The notes below the pieces were generated by a model. It made no database searches. It saw nothing but the letters and a program-made list of their open reading frames with translations, and was not told where the DNA came from. Positions 34,027-47,471 of a stretch of DNA of 64,000 bases are shown piece by piece (position 1 is the first letter of the stretch; every line of letters begins with the position of its first letter). The stretch is from Aquatica leii (lineage: Eukaryota; Arthropoda; Insecta; Coleoptera; Lampyridae), in the NCBI GenBank assembly GCA_035610365.1, contig CM069432.1, positions 183,257,027-183,321,026 of the forward strand, in the 5' to 3' direction. A program made the translations under genes and the position numbers.

Positions 34027-37000
34027 ACACGAATCAAAAGTGACACATTTGCACTTAAAAATGTCAAATAGTAATTATTGTCTTTAATCATTTGCAGTTT
34101 GCCAATCAGTTTATTTTTCTTTATCACCTTATACTTATTACTGTAAAATTTTATTTTCTAAATTATTCTTTGATCTGAAATAATAAGAAAATAATCTTTT
34201 TACCAAAAAAATTTAATATGAAGAATAAGTTTTTTACAAATGTCGAACACACTTGGGTCTTTGTTGCTATTGAAAATTTCACAATACCACGAATACAACC
34301 TTATAACATTAGAACACGTTGGAAGAACATTGCCGCAAAGTTCACTTGATGTTGAAAATATTTCTCATTTCATTCGAGTTTTAGGCATTTTTAAATTCTT
34401 AATACAAGTAAATCTAATCAAAAACACGTCTAACGCAATCAGACACGTCGCTTAAAATAATTCGGTAAAAGTTTTTATTAAAATTTAACATCAAAGAAGG
34501 AACCTGAAGTTATCTTCACACAGGACTATTTTTTTTTGTAAAATTGAACTTCAATATATACCTATTGTGCACCCATAAATAGACGAAATAAAAAAAAACC
34601 GTTAATTGAAATAGGGTGATATGTAATTTATATTTGTATTATAAATTTCTTTTATCATTCACGTTTAATTCATTTTTTATGTTAATTGGTATTGTCATTA
34701 TTTCATAAAAAATAAAACCGTTTCTAAAATAAAATATAAAAAGCACGTTTGAACATATGTTAGCTACTGTGTTACTAGAATTGCCAAAACAAATTTTTAC
34801 TATTCCAGCATTATCAAATAAATGTGCGTAATTTAGTTGCTAAAATACGAGCTTAAATTGTAAATTAAAAGGTAGTGTAATTAAATTAACTTTCGTGCAG
34901 CAATTAACTTTATTTTTAATCTAATTAAAACGTACACATAATTACACGTCCAAAACAAAATTGTAATTTATGGTGTCAAAAGTTAATATTACTTTTTTTT
35001 ATTTTACATTTTATATGTTAATTAAGCAAACGCGACTAATAAAGAAGCGCTTAGATTGTAGGAAAATTGTGGAAACGGAGGTGCTTTTACAACGATATGA
35101 AAAAACTCATATAGTTATGCTGTCGTCGTTTTGCATGTCTTATATACTAAAATGCTAATTCAAATGCCGCAATGCTGCTTAATAGAAATATTTAATCTTG
35201 CTGCTTGAAAGAAAAAGACGTCACGGAACTAAGAATTTATATTTTATGCAGTGTCATTATATAGTTGCAACTTGACAACAAACCCCCTTTAATAAATGAG
35301 TTAATTCTAGTTTTTTTTAATTTAAAATCAATTTAAAAAAAACAATTTTTTTGTTTTAGAGTTCTAAATTGTTAACGTAGTATTCAAATTTTGAAAAAAA
35401 AATGAATTTGCTTTTTAAGGCACAATAGCACCTAATTCTTTTTATTACAATGTTTTTCACGTTGCGTTGTGACAACTTTGGTAGTTATTTTTATTTATGT
35501 ACAAACAGCTACAATGCAGTTGATACTGTTATAATAACTTTTAGAAAAATTTATTTTATGTTTTTGTGAATTTAAAATATATTATTGTAGATAAAAGATA
35601 TAACTATGTATATACGTACATGTCATTTAGAATTTTTTATTAGCAATTTTAGATAAATAATATAATATGCACTATTGAATTTTTGATTTTACTTTTAATG
35701 CTGCACATAATTTACATTTAAACATTATTTTACTTAATGTAAAATAACCTATTTATCGTTTTGTAGCGGTAATATTATATGCTTAATAAACACAAAGACG
35801 TCACAACGGCGTACCAAGGATAACAGCTAGTAAATTTTAAAGCATACTAAAGACATCTCGGTAAAGCCAACAGATATCTTATTTAAATCTTGCTAATGCC
35901 TATTTGTCACATCTCAGAACGTCCGTGCATGCCCGTGTAGGTCTGTTTATTGAAATTTATTTCATTAGTTTATTCAAAAAGCTAAAGTTACATTCAACTA
36001 CATTTTGTTAAAAAAAAGTGTTACAATTAATTTTAAATACAAAGGAATAATACATACACATTTACAGAAAAATACTTACATGTACAAATCTTTTTTTAGT
36101 CCACTTCTACTTTGTTCATTAGTAGACAACATATTAAAAAATAATGAGTTACTTCATGTGTGTGACGTTTGTTTACATGTTTTACTGTGTTAGCATTTTT
36201 ATACTAAATTTAAAATAATAACCTTTGCAATAATTTTTATACCTGTCAAATAATCAATTATTTTTATTTCTTCTACTGGTAAAAGTATATTGGTTGCTTA
36301 AAAACTACATTTATAAAATACAATTATGTTAATAACAATTGAAAATCTAAGATTGTACATTTATGAATTAATTATAAAACTTATACCTGCTGAGATATAC
36401 ATTAGATGCGTGGCTTCTACTTCTGTTTGAGTTTATGTGCATTTTGAAACAATTTTTAAAAAAAATTCGTAAATGAAACAGTCAGAAAAATATTATCTTA
36501 GTGTTATTATTTAATTATTTGGTTAGAATTGAAACAAGAAGTGTAAAACTGCTTAAAAATGACCTCGTTTGAAGAATAAATTTATTCGGTGCCATCAGAC
36601 TACATACGTACTATATTTTATTTTATTTTAAAGCTAATAAGCGCTCATAGGATCTAGTAGACATTGACATTTAAAACATAAAATCTTGTTTAAAAATTAT
36701 GTCTTTATAAATTTAAATATCGTGCAGTTTTATAGGAAGTGTACATAGTTTAAGACATTTTTTATAGCAGTATGTTTGTCAAACTCTGTCATTATTTTGT
36801 TCTTAATCATTTTAACTTTTGTGATGTTTTTGCACAATTATTGTGTTAATAGTACTACCTACTTACCTAGTTAAAAACACAACACTTGTTTATTAATTGT
36901 TCAAAATCTTACTTTTTTTATCAGCACATAGGTTAAACATAAAGAAAAGTCGCAATGAAAAAAACCGTAGCATCTCTATTATACAGTGCTGAAAAGACTT

Positions 37001-40000
37001 ACTTTAGAATCTCTGTAGCTGATAAAATATGCATAAGTTTTTCCTGGACCTTAAAAACGTTGCATCTTTGAACCCATACCACTAAACAGTATAAATTTTT
37101 TATTGTAACGTTAACATAGTTTAGTAATTAAAATTTGAACTAAATGTACTAATCGTAATCCGACAAAAATTTAGTCAACAATTGTTTTCTCCTGATCTAT
37201 TGTGTGTTTCTTTGTCACGCTGTTCTAAAAATTTATTTGTAAATATTATTACCGTTATTTCATGTTTTACAAATATTTTTTTTATAAATTCTTTTAGTGA
37301 ATCTAAGCAATGAGGATTTAATCATGGTAGGTAAATATTTCTAAAATTTTGTAAAAAAACAAAAACAACTTTTTTTAGTAACATTTTAACTTACAAGAAT
37401 AGTATATTAAAACACAAGTTACAGAATGAACGGGTTTCAATCACGAGACCGGGTTTTACACACAAGCCGCGCAGCGGCGAGTTTACAAAACTGTAGAGTG
37501 ATTCAAACGTATTCTATGACGTGCGTTTTATACTATTTTCTTTATTTTGATTCAGTTTTAATGTTTTTCGTATTATTTTAATTTTTATACGACATTAGGA
37601 AACTTTTTTTTTATTGAATTGGCAACACTTGACACACTGACATATTGAAATTTATGTAGGTTAACCTAAAATCTCATATGAAATGATTCTTTATATCTTT
37701 ATAAATAAATAACTTTAGATTAATAGAACGTCTTTATTTTACCTTGGCATCAACATTTGAATTTTAATTGTTAAAATTACTGTAATTTTGATTTATTTTT
37801 CATGTAACGTCAACTTACGATGCCGAGATAGCAACTTAAAGAAAACTAACATCACTGCAATTTGTTTACGAATTTGCTAATTCTTATATAGATTTTAGTG
37901 TAAGAATCGCTAATTCTTATGTTAAAATAGAAAAAAATGAAAATAGTTCTTGTTGAGCTATCAAAGCCTACGTAATTTTACAGAATTAAAAGTATCTAAA
38001 AAATTAGTTTCAAACTAAGCAGGATATCATTAAAGAATAATAAATAAGATTCAAAAATTTTTAGTTTTACACACATCCTCTAACATTAATTCTGGGAGAC
38101 GCTGTATAAAGTTGAGATCTAGAAAAAATTACTAACACGTAGTTTATGGTGTTTCTTTATTTAATTTAGTAAATAAACAGTACGATCGTATTTATTACTG
38201 GCATATTTAAAATCAGTAATACATGTGTGCACACCTTATTTATGTATATATTTGCCGAATGTGATAAAAAACATGTTTTTGTCTGTTTTATTTTACAAAT
38301 TATAACAGTTATTGATTAATAGTTTAACATAAGTAATACTTTAATTACTACTTATATATGAACCCACATAGTACTAAACAAAATTATTTATACCGTTGTT
38401 AAATATCACTAACGTTAAGCGGTGCACAAAACAATTGTTTCTATTATCAACAAAAGTGTTTTTTAAATTTAAACTAAAACAATTACGTATGTATGTGATG
38501 GAAAACCATATAATATAAACGTTTTGCAATTCATCTGTAAATAAACAAATTTCATATTTAATATGTGAATTGAACTGCATATATAAATAGTTCGTTTGCA
38601 ATTCAGATTTACATCAAAAGCTTTTATACACAGTTGTATAAACGAATGCATTGGAATCAAAATTTAAGAGTAATTTTCTAAATTTGTCTATAACTCAAGT
38701 TCATTGAGGTGTTCTGTATGCGATTGGAATTTTGTAGTATCGTTGTAGAATACTGATCGAGGCTTTCAGTTTTAATCTGCATGTCTATGGAGGTATCAAT
38801 GTTTCATAACACCAATTTAAAATAATATTCCCCATTTCATTGGCAGTCACAGTTCAAAAGTTTCGAATTATTATTGAGGAGAGTTTTGTGCAGTGGCGAC
38901 TCGTCATATCAATAAACAAAAATACGAGATTTGTTATTTGCGCTTATAGTAAAATCTATATGTACATATTTTTGAAACAGTTTTATATTGTTAGTAATTT
39001 TTATTAATAGTTCGAAAATAAATCTATTAGTAATTAAACGTATTGCTTTAATTATAAGTTTGTTAACTTTTAAAAACGCAATAGTTTTGTTAGCAAGAGC
39101 TTACTTTTTTTATTTTATTATTTGATAAAGTATATTTTATGACATTAAAGACAAAAAGTAAAATCCCAGTTGGAACCGTAAAAAATGTGATAGACTGCAG
39201 AATATTCTTCAGAAAAATGACAAATATAATCCCAACCCCGTTAGAGGCGACGCTGATCTGTAACATTTCTCTAAGGAATCGTAGTTGAAGTCTCAAGCGA
39301 CGGATTTCATTTACATCTGGAACAGATTTACATTCGTACCGACTTGGATCTTGAAATATTCAGCGGGTTTTTACATCTGGCGTTCGGCTAATGGGACTAG
39401 GGTAATGCCAATGAATGTTAACTACCACCGGTGATTACGTTTCCCATTCTTATTAGTTTCGTTTTTTATAACTCCAAACAAAACTTTCAATTACAAAATC
39501 TTGAAATTTTTATAAACTACAATTTCTATTAATTGATTGCATTTAGTATAAGTAAGTTTTGTTATTTTTATCAAATTCTAGATAAACACGTAAGGTCACA
39601 TGCCCAATTATCGACTTTCTTTGAACATCCAGGGCATCAATGAAATCCTTTGATCTGTGACAAACATATCACGTAATTAGGACACCTGCTCTTTAACGAT
39701 TGGAAAAGCAACCGCGTAACATGACAGGTCATTAGAAATCTAAAAATGTTATCTCGTAATTTATCCAAAATATTGAAAATAAAAACAACATAACAAAATA
39801 CATTTTCAACCTTGCTCAAAAACAAACTTAAATTAAATTATAAAAATGATAAGTAAACTAATAAACGTTTTTCTTAATATTTAAATTTGTTTTTATTCTT
39901 AAGGAATTAGAATAGTAAATGTAAAACATTTTTAATTAAATTTTAAAATTTCTTATTGTAGTCCTTTTTAAATTGTTTTCTTAAAATTGTTTAATTGCTA

Positions 40001-40231
40001 TAAGGTAATTTAGTACTTATACTCATTTTTATTTTTGTTGTTAACTATAATTTTTACATTTTGATTTTTTTTTAAAATTCAATATGTTTGTCTCTAAATG
40101 GATGATTATCACGTGGTTTTACACATTATAATAAACAATTTTATTAATTTTTATATTTACATCAATTTATTTGTTTCAGTTAATTTAAAGTAACTAGTAA
40201 AACGTTTTATTAATAAATAGATAAACAGTTG
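34027..40231. other. Long AT-rich stretch, no gene recognised
   Basis: All open frames are short and low complexity. Less AT-rich patches at about 39170-39420 and 39590-39720 stand out. The second carries CCTTTGATC, GTAATTAG and CACCTG words that could be transcription-factor sites. CAGTGGCGACTCGT near 38892 resembles the end of a DNA transposon but has no partner nearby. Inverted GGTTTCAATCAC / GTGATTCAAAC arms (about 37433-37512) hint at a small foldback. Confidence 0.45.
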
Positions 40232-40487
40232 TTTACTGGTATCTAACATTTTTCAGGATTATCTCGACGCTACTTGGGCATTTTACATTTAGGATTTTAG
40301 TCAATAAATTATTACTTTTTTTTATTACAAGTTAATATAAAAAATTTTATAATTACAAATGTAACAAACAGGAAAATATTTAAATTTTACAAGATAGAAA
40401 AACAAGTCGGTTCTAGAAGCACATTTATGTATTTTCCAATGCTAGCTATTCCCAAAAAAACAAACATGTATTTACTGGTATCTAACA
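40232..40487. repeat. 17-bp direct repeat flanking about 220 bp
   Basis: TTTACTGGTATCTAACA occurs at 40232-40248 and 40471-40487. The 222 bases between have no coding potential. The layout could be a long target duplication around a short retroposed insert, but no poly-A tail or promoter boxes were recognised. Confidence 0.4.
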
Positions 40488-42418
40488 GTATTTTCTACAA
40501 CTGTACCGGGATTGTTCAACTATTTTTATGGTTATAATTTTAACGGCATTACTTGTCATTGGATCATTGATTATTTTATACTATTAAATCAACAGTTATT
40601 AGAAATGTATGTAATACAGAAATACCATCCCAGTATTAAATACAAATTTTTTGAAAAGTTTTATCAGAAAAGAATTTTGAAGCCATTTGTTACCGTTAAA
40701 AATTATTTAGTTAACTTACTTACTAATCAATTAATAATTACAAGTGCTTTAAGGACTGCCGGAATTTTTATTTTGTAGACGTTTTTACTTAGTAACCGAC
40801 TGCTTACTAAGCGGTGCCTACTGTACAAATTAAAAATTACGTTTGTACTGGAATAAGTATCAAGTTTTTAATTTAATTTTAGAAAAAAATAATTACTTAA
40901 TTTTTTTTGCATTTGACTTGTTACGCGTTTTAAATGCTGTAGAGCGTATTACAGTTAGCTTACTGCAATCGGCAATTAAAGTATGGGATAGTCTTAAAAA
41001 AAAATGAAGATTATAAGAACGTTTATCCGTTTAGATGCCAGTGGAATAATCTTGTTTCGATAATACAAGATAGTATTCCCATATGCAACTAAAAGTATAC
41101 TCACAACGATGAGATCAAGTATCAATAGATGAAAAAATATTTTAATAAATAGCAAGAACAACAAGTTTTACAGCAATAAACCTAATGCAAATATAAGTGT
41201 ACATTCCCTTGTTAGGCAACACACTAAACAATAATGCTAATGTTAGAAGTAGCTAAGACTTCAATACAAAGTACGTTGTAGAAACAACATTAAACAAAAA
41301 AACATTACTTAAAATACAAGATACAAATTATCATAAAGTTTAAACAAAACAAATACAAAATTATGAAGTATTGATAATTTGCTTATATATTTGTGACAAC
41401 ACTGTTTGATATTGTTCTCGTCGCTAATTACATAAATCCAAAAACAACAATAAAGAAAATTTATGAATATAAGTAAAAAAAGGTTATATGTACTTACAAA
41501 TGCAACTCTTTGCTCTAAATCTAGATGGATTGTCTGCGTCCTTTAAAAGCTACAACAAACAATATTAAATAAATAAATAATTTCCATAACGTGGTATGAT
41601 ATTCAAAACTACGCTTTACAGTTATATCATAAAATTCAAATACATTTTCAACGGTATACATTCATCGTATTTACCACCGATGATGATTAAAAACTACCCT
41701 ACCGTTAATTTAAGCCAGTTTAAAATGGCAACTTGGCACAAAAAAGAAATAAGTGCAATTTGCACGTTACACACTTCACTAGTCTAGTAATTATAACTGT
41801 AAGTTTTTTTTATTTTTTAAATATTTGTTTAAATTACTGTAGCATAATTGAAAACACCGGTGCAAAAAAAACCGCTCGATATATTTACGATTTTTCGTTT
41901 TTAAATGTTACAAGTTTATTCAAAGGCCTTCTTATTAGATTTCAAACAAAAAAGGGACAGCTCCGAAGCTGCTTCGTTTATTCAATGACTAGTTTATACT
42001 TTAGTCACTTGGATACGCCCTGGCAATGTAAAAGACGTCGCTTCACCGTGGTGTTAGTAAGTTATTAACCTTTAGTTCTCGTTGTGGAGCACAAAAAAAC
42101 TGAAAAGCAATCTTACACCGGCATTAAAAACCAAAATAGATATCTGATAAGTGAAAGGAAAACTAGAAAAAAAGAACACTGCTAAGCACAACATTTTGAC
42201 AATTTGTAATGATATTGACAACAAAAGGAAGTAAAACATACATCTAAGAAGACAAATAGTTATAAGTAAGGTTGCCAGAGCTACACCTAAATTGAGTGGA
42301 AGTTTAAAACGTTCTTGTTCCTGTGAATTTAATATATAAGTGGGCGCAGCTTAAGTAAGGTTTGTAAAAGGTTGCAATACATCAAATTGATTCACATATA
42401 TAGTCGTTTCCAAAAGGA
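40488..42418. other. No gene recognised
   Basis: Frames 40512-40778 and 41733-42068 lack recognisable domains. They are listed as unsupported. Confidence 0.4.
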
Positions 42419-42753
42419 TTGTTGCACTATAGTTGCAGCAAAAATAAAAATAGGTTCTATTTGTCACCTGAACTAAATATGCAAAAAATGCAGAAGTTTT
42501 ATCTTCAAAAAAACGAACCCGATATGTACGCTGTCATCCTGAACAATAAAAAAGTAAAACCTCAATATTTTTGTCGGCATTACTCATTTGGAAAGCCATG
42601 GTCGGACAATTGTCAGACTTGCAACAGACTGGCCAACCACAGATTAGCGAAAAAATAAAAATAAGTAGGAATCTAACAACTGAAAAACAAGTGCATGAGA
42701 AGAAAGCAAATTCTTTTTGCACAAAAATAAAAGAAAAAAGTACTGAAATTTAG
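42419..42753 (+). pseudogene. Fragment of a multicopy TE-associated Cys-containing protein
   Basis: The frame 42419-42658 reads HYSCSKNKNRFYLSPELNMQ and then HYSFGKPWSDNCQTCNRL. A second frame to 42753 adds LTTEKQVHEKKANSFCTKIK. Together they match the layout HYSR..N.NR.YLSPDLN....F..P..DTC..CD....EK..H.RKA..FY of a multicopy protein often found in insect and cnidarian genomes, recognised by memory. The CxxC suggests metal binding. A frameshift near 42620 and the missing C-terminal half make it a relic. Its catalytic type is unknown. Confidence 0.5.
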
Positions 42754-42907
42754 TTAAACAAAAATGATTTAATTTTAAGTGAATATGCCTTTCTATTACG
42801 TACTTAGCAGACATGTTTTTTTGTTCTTTGCAACAAGTATCGGAAAATCATATTTTTTCATGTAGGTACCATAAAACCGTAGCTACAAAAGAAGCTTATG
42901 ATGTAGT

Positions 42908-43082
42908 CAGGAGTGGGCAAAATACTTACAAAATATTAGAAATACAAAATACAAATTACTACGTCAAAGGTAATTTGAATTACAAAATACAAATTACTAT
43001 AATCACATTATTGTATTCAAACCACAAAATTAAAAATACTTTAATTTGAATTACCAAAATATTTGAAATACTTTTGTCACTG
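42908..43082. mobile_element. Candidate hAT-like MITE
   Basis: It starts CAGGAGTGGGCAAAATACTT and ends with the reverse complement of CAGTGACAAAAGTATTTC. The interior alternates AAATACAAATTAC-like words, a style seen in hAT MITEs. No 8-bp duplication was found, so this is tentative. Confidence 0.35.
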
Positions 43083-46000
43083 CAAATATAGGATATTGAT
43101 TGAAAATCTCAAGTTTCAAAAACATGTTTTATTACAAGTTTACCGTTTATTTCCTTTCCAGAATACAAGTTTTCTAAAAGTGTTATCACACTACCTTTAG
43201 TAGGGAAGCATATGAACCCATTAATTGGAAGATTTGAGATGGTCTAGATTTTAATTAATTGTTTTATAATTATATCGATCATGAAACTGTTCCAATGGTG
43301 TACGTGATTTTTATTTAAAGTTGATTTGTTGCGCAGTCTGGATTTATTTGTTTTATTTTACATTTTTTAAATTAGGAATATAAGACGATAAACTTCGCAA
43401 TCTTGTCATTTTGTTGAGGGAGGCGGTGGTCTACTCGCTCACGTCAACAACTTTTGGGTCTGCGCGCTGCAGCCTCGCTCTAATCGAATAATTTTATTTA
43501 TTTTATTTACGGCCACCGATCGTACCTATTTAAGTTTTATTATTTATTTATTTCTAATTAGATTATTTCCCAATGTATTCAGTAACGCTTGTTAAAATTA
43601 TCTTTCTACGTGGTAAAATTCTGGGTTTGTCATTCCAGTTTTAAGAATTATATTGGATTTTATGCTATCACATAAAAACTTTATTAGACTAAGTATAAGC
43701 ACTGAAAACTTAAGTGAAAGTGGTTGTTAATCAACTTTAAATTGTTGTAGATAATAAAATAGTCATTCGAAATGATAATGATAAGAGAAACTTAAGGATG
43801 ATTTTTAAGTACTGATTTAATTATACTTTAATTTTTTAACCACACATTTCTTCTCAGTAATTTTCTAATACCAAAAATAAAAATTAATACAAAATAATGT
43901 TATTATATATGAGGTAGTTAAACTAAGTTGTTATTTCTAAAAATTCTAAGAACTGTACATTCTTTCTAAGTACACTAAAAATACAAAGTAACTCAAAGAA
44001 AACATATTTACAGATGTTTAAATGATATAGGTCAGTCAAAATAAATACTTGAATAAATAAATACACTGCAAAATTAAAGCTAAATATCCAAATTTGTTTT
44101 TGTTTCACAATGGGCAGAACAGAATGATGTCAACATTAGTAATCTCGAAATCTTACAAAACATTCAGTACAAAGCAGCGAAATAAGTGCAGATCAAAATA
44201 ACGTAATTATTTAATTAAAAATAGTTAAAATTTGTTCTTTTATATTTATTAGAATCGGTTATTAATACAGATTCGAATGTTACAAATAAGCAATTTATAC
44301 AGCTTGGTCAAGCTAGCCCCCACATTCATTTTTAAATAATATTTCAGTGTAAAATGTGATCGTTTTGTCCTAAATTGAGCTAATATTATTTTTAATTGTG
44401 CTTAACTCTAAATTAATAAAAAATTATACATTTTATCTTTTCCGTTATTTTTATTTATCATAATTATATTTTATAATTGTTGTGGTGCATTTTTCTAATT
44501 ATTTTTAGTTTTTTTGTAAGTAATTTACAATTATCAATCATTAGTTTTTTAATATATTTTTTTTGCAAATACATTTTGTAGCTTGATGATGATCCACGAA
44601 TCATCGTCTTAAAAAAGCACAGTCTCATACGTTAAAAAGATTCACCAACTTTCTTCAGGATTTTTTATATTTAAAGAAGACAAAGTATTAAGTTCTAATA
44701 GAGAAAACAATCTTTGTCAAGCAAAGTAGTTTGGCATAAGGATGATCAATGTTCAGCAGAACAATAAATTCAATTATTAACAGCTGCAAACAGGTAGTTA
44801 TGTACGTATTTGATTAAGCGAATAAAAGAATTTATACGAGCATTTGTTTGTCAAAGCATTGAAAAAAGCCGTCATGCAAAAATTTAATTAAAAAAAGTAA
44901 AGTGAAAATAATCAAAAGAAGCTGAAGAATGAGCTACTACACTATCATTGTAATTACATTTGTTTACTTTTAAAGCACGTTTGTATAAAAAATGCAGATG
45001 TATTATTCAGCCGCATTGCCACCTACATTTAAATAGGTTCACCCCATTTTTGTCTACCAAATATAATCTACAATCATATTAATAGTAAGATTTGGCGCCA
45101 TCTGACCAACTACATCCAAAGTAAAGGCTTCTGCCTCTAAAAATTGAAAACACTTTTTTAACATTGGGTTGTCTTACTGTTACCATTGACTAATTATATA
45201 AGACATTCAACCTTTAGTTGCGTTTTTATGCAAGAGATGGCGAACGTGTTTTGCTTGTCTAGATCATAACCGTCAGGTAGTTGACAATTAGCACTGACTT
45301 TCTTCATACTGTTGTAGACGTGTGTTTGCAAATAGCTGTTCGCGCGTATCTATCGTTCAAAGCGATAAGACACGTCCTGCCACACAATAATTTGTAAACA
45401 TAAACCTTTTACGAATTACATTGCACATAAAACAAAACACACTTTTTCTTTCCACTGTTATTCAATGACTAAAAATTATAAGATTTTTTTTTTATATATA
45501 AATCAAAAATGAAAAACACTTTTTATGTACAACGTGAGTACTTAATTTCAAATTTACATCATAATTACATTTTTAATCTAAAACTGAAAATCAAATAGTA
45601 AACTAAAAAGTAAGGACGTTAACAGTTTTACTTTACTTTTAAATCGTTTGACATTTTGATACTATCTGGCAATTAGTTAAAATACTTAGGTGCTAAAACG
45701 CTTACTGATTTTTGGCATTTTTAATATGAAGGAATACATCCGCGAGAGCTGAGGCTCTTTGATACAGCCTAGCTAAAATAAGCATATTAAGCCAGTTGTT
45801 TTAGATTGTATTAAACGTTTACCAGTTTTAGGATATTTTTTTCTTTACAGGATTACAAAATTTGCCTAATTTCGTAATTTTATATTTTGTACATTGCCAA
45901 AATTATTACAATACATACTAACAGTGCAAATTAGAAATAAATACAATTTAACTTCATTTAGTTACTGTGGTTATACTCGTAAAACTTTAAAACCATTTTT

Positions 46001-46302
46001 TTTAAAATAGATTTATAGAATAATGAAACGACCAATCCTAATTTTGAGTTAATTTTAGTAAATGTTGGTATTTAAATAAGAAATTTACTACACAAAACCC
46101 GAACTCAATCGGTTAAGAAATACTCTCAAAAAATAAATTATAAGTTTTAAGTTGTGCAAAATTATCTTGGGAATTGTATTGCTTTAATTCAAAAAATAAT
46201 TACGTGCATTTTCAGTCTCAAGTTATTTTTATCTGTAAACTCTATGATTTCGCACGTATTAATTGTCATCATTCGGAGAAAGGTAGTGATAAGCACTGAC
46301 CT
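43083..46302. other. No gene recognised
   Basis: AT-rich DNA with less AT-rich patches at 43400-43480 and 45235-45390 that gave no convincing frame. Confidence 0.45.
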
Positions 46303-46424
46303 ATATAAACGAACGCGTAAATACTAGACAACCTTAAGCGTAACATTAAGTCGAATGTCATTCATTTTTGAATTATGCGCTGCTATTAGAAGTGCCCAGT
46401 ATAATAGTATATTGTACACCACTG
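46303..46424 (+). promoter_or_regulatory. Possible TATA promoter and first exon
   Basis: TATATAAA at about 46302-46309 stands in a locally less AT-rich context. About 50 bases on, an ATG (46355) opens MSFIFELCAAIRSAQYNSIL, reaching a good splice donor ACT/GTAAGT at 46424. The combination is suggestive, but each element is common in AT-rich DNA and no downstream exon was recognised. Confidence 0.2.
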
Positions 46425-47317
46425 TAAGTACCGTTGCGACTTGTGTTGGCCCCTCGCCATCTATTCCTGTTAGACCCCAACTAGTCCGGTTACAAGTTTT
46501 ATACTTTTTTTTTATACTTATACAATGGTATTACTTAGTATTCCCATCAGCACTACTACTACTTTTTAGTTTTAGTTTTTTTTTCTTCTTTCTAATTGCT
46601 TCTTGTTGTTATTATACTTTTTTTACGTACTTTAGTGATAGTTAATCAAAAAATTATAAAAAAAACTAACATTGATTAGTTTTATGCTTATACTTTAACA
46701 AAGTTTTTTAATAAGTCATATCAAAAACCTATTTTATGCATTTTTAGTTTATTCATATTACAATCTACTGTTTTAAAAACATTTTTTTTTTATTTTTAAA
46801 ATGTAATTTATATCGAGTTTTATAAATAGCAGATTTTACGAGTAGTTTCACTGTGATATTTAATAAAATATCATGTTTTAAATCTCTTAATAAATTTGTA
46901 ATTGAGGTGAAGTACAGACCAATTATTTTAAACAGATATCTCTAAATAGATCCGTTTTTTACTCATACATTTTTTTCATAGATAATCATAGTACAAGTAT
47001 GTATACGTTTATTAATTCGTAATTATTTTTAAGCATACACTGAACTAGTTCCTATAAAATTAAAATTAAATGTGTAGGTAATGTAGTTTGAAGACAATTA
47101 TTTACAAATTTGTATACGCAAGCATAAAAAGATTTCAGATCAAAATAGTTTAAAATTGAAAGTAATACGTAATTATAAATTTTATAATTTTATGTATCGA
47201 TGCTATTATACTAGAAGAGTAGATAGAGGTTAAAACACTAAGCAGCGCAGCCACTAACATGGCAGAGTTAATCTGTAATTCTGTATAATAACGCTCTTTA
47301 TCAATGTCACCGTTGGC
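46425..47317. other. No gene recognised
   Basis: AT-rich DNA with homopolymer T runs (46560-46620, 46780-46800). Confidence 0.45.
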
Positions 47318-47471
47318 TAAAGGGGTGTGTTTAAGTGGAGAAAGGACGGTCTGCAGCCTCTCCAGGCACTCGTTTTAGCGACAGCCTGATTTTCTGCTCG
47401 GTTTCGTTACAATTCTCTTGTATGCACACATTCATATTCATGCGCCCACTCACTTAACACACCACTCTTTA
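47318..47471. mobile_element. Candidate 154-bp MITE
   Basis: TAAAGGGGTGTGTTTAAGTG at the left is matched by the reverse complement of the right end (TAAAGAGTGGTGTGTTAAGT read inward, with two one-base gaps). The interior is markedly less AT-rich than the surroundings, so it may be a separate insertion. The target duplication is uncertain. Confidence 0.4.

Noticed and set aside
40512..40778. 88-residue frame
   Set aside because: Hydrophobic, AT-driven composition with no recognisable domain or supporting signals.
41733..42068. 111-residue frame
   Set aside because: No recognisable domain. Composition is only partly distinct from background, and it may be chance.
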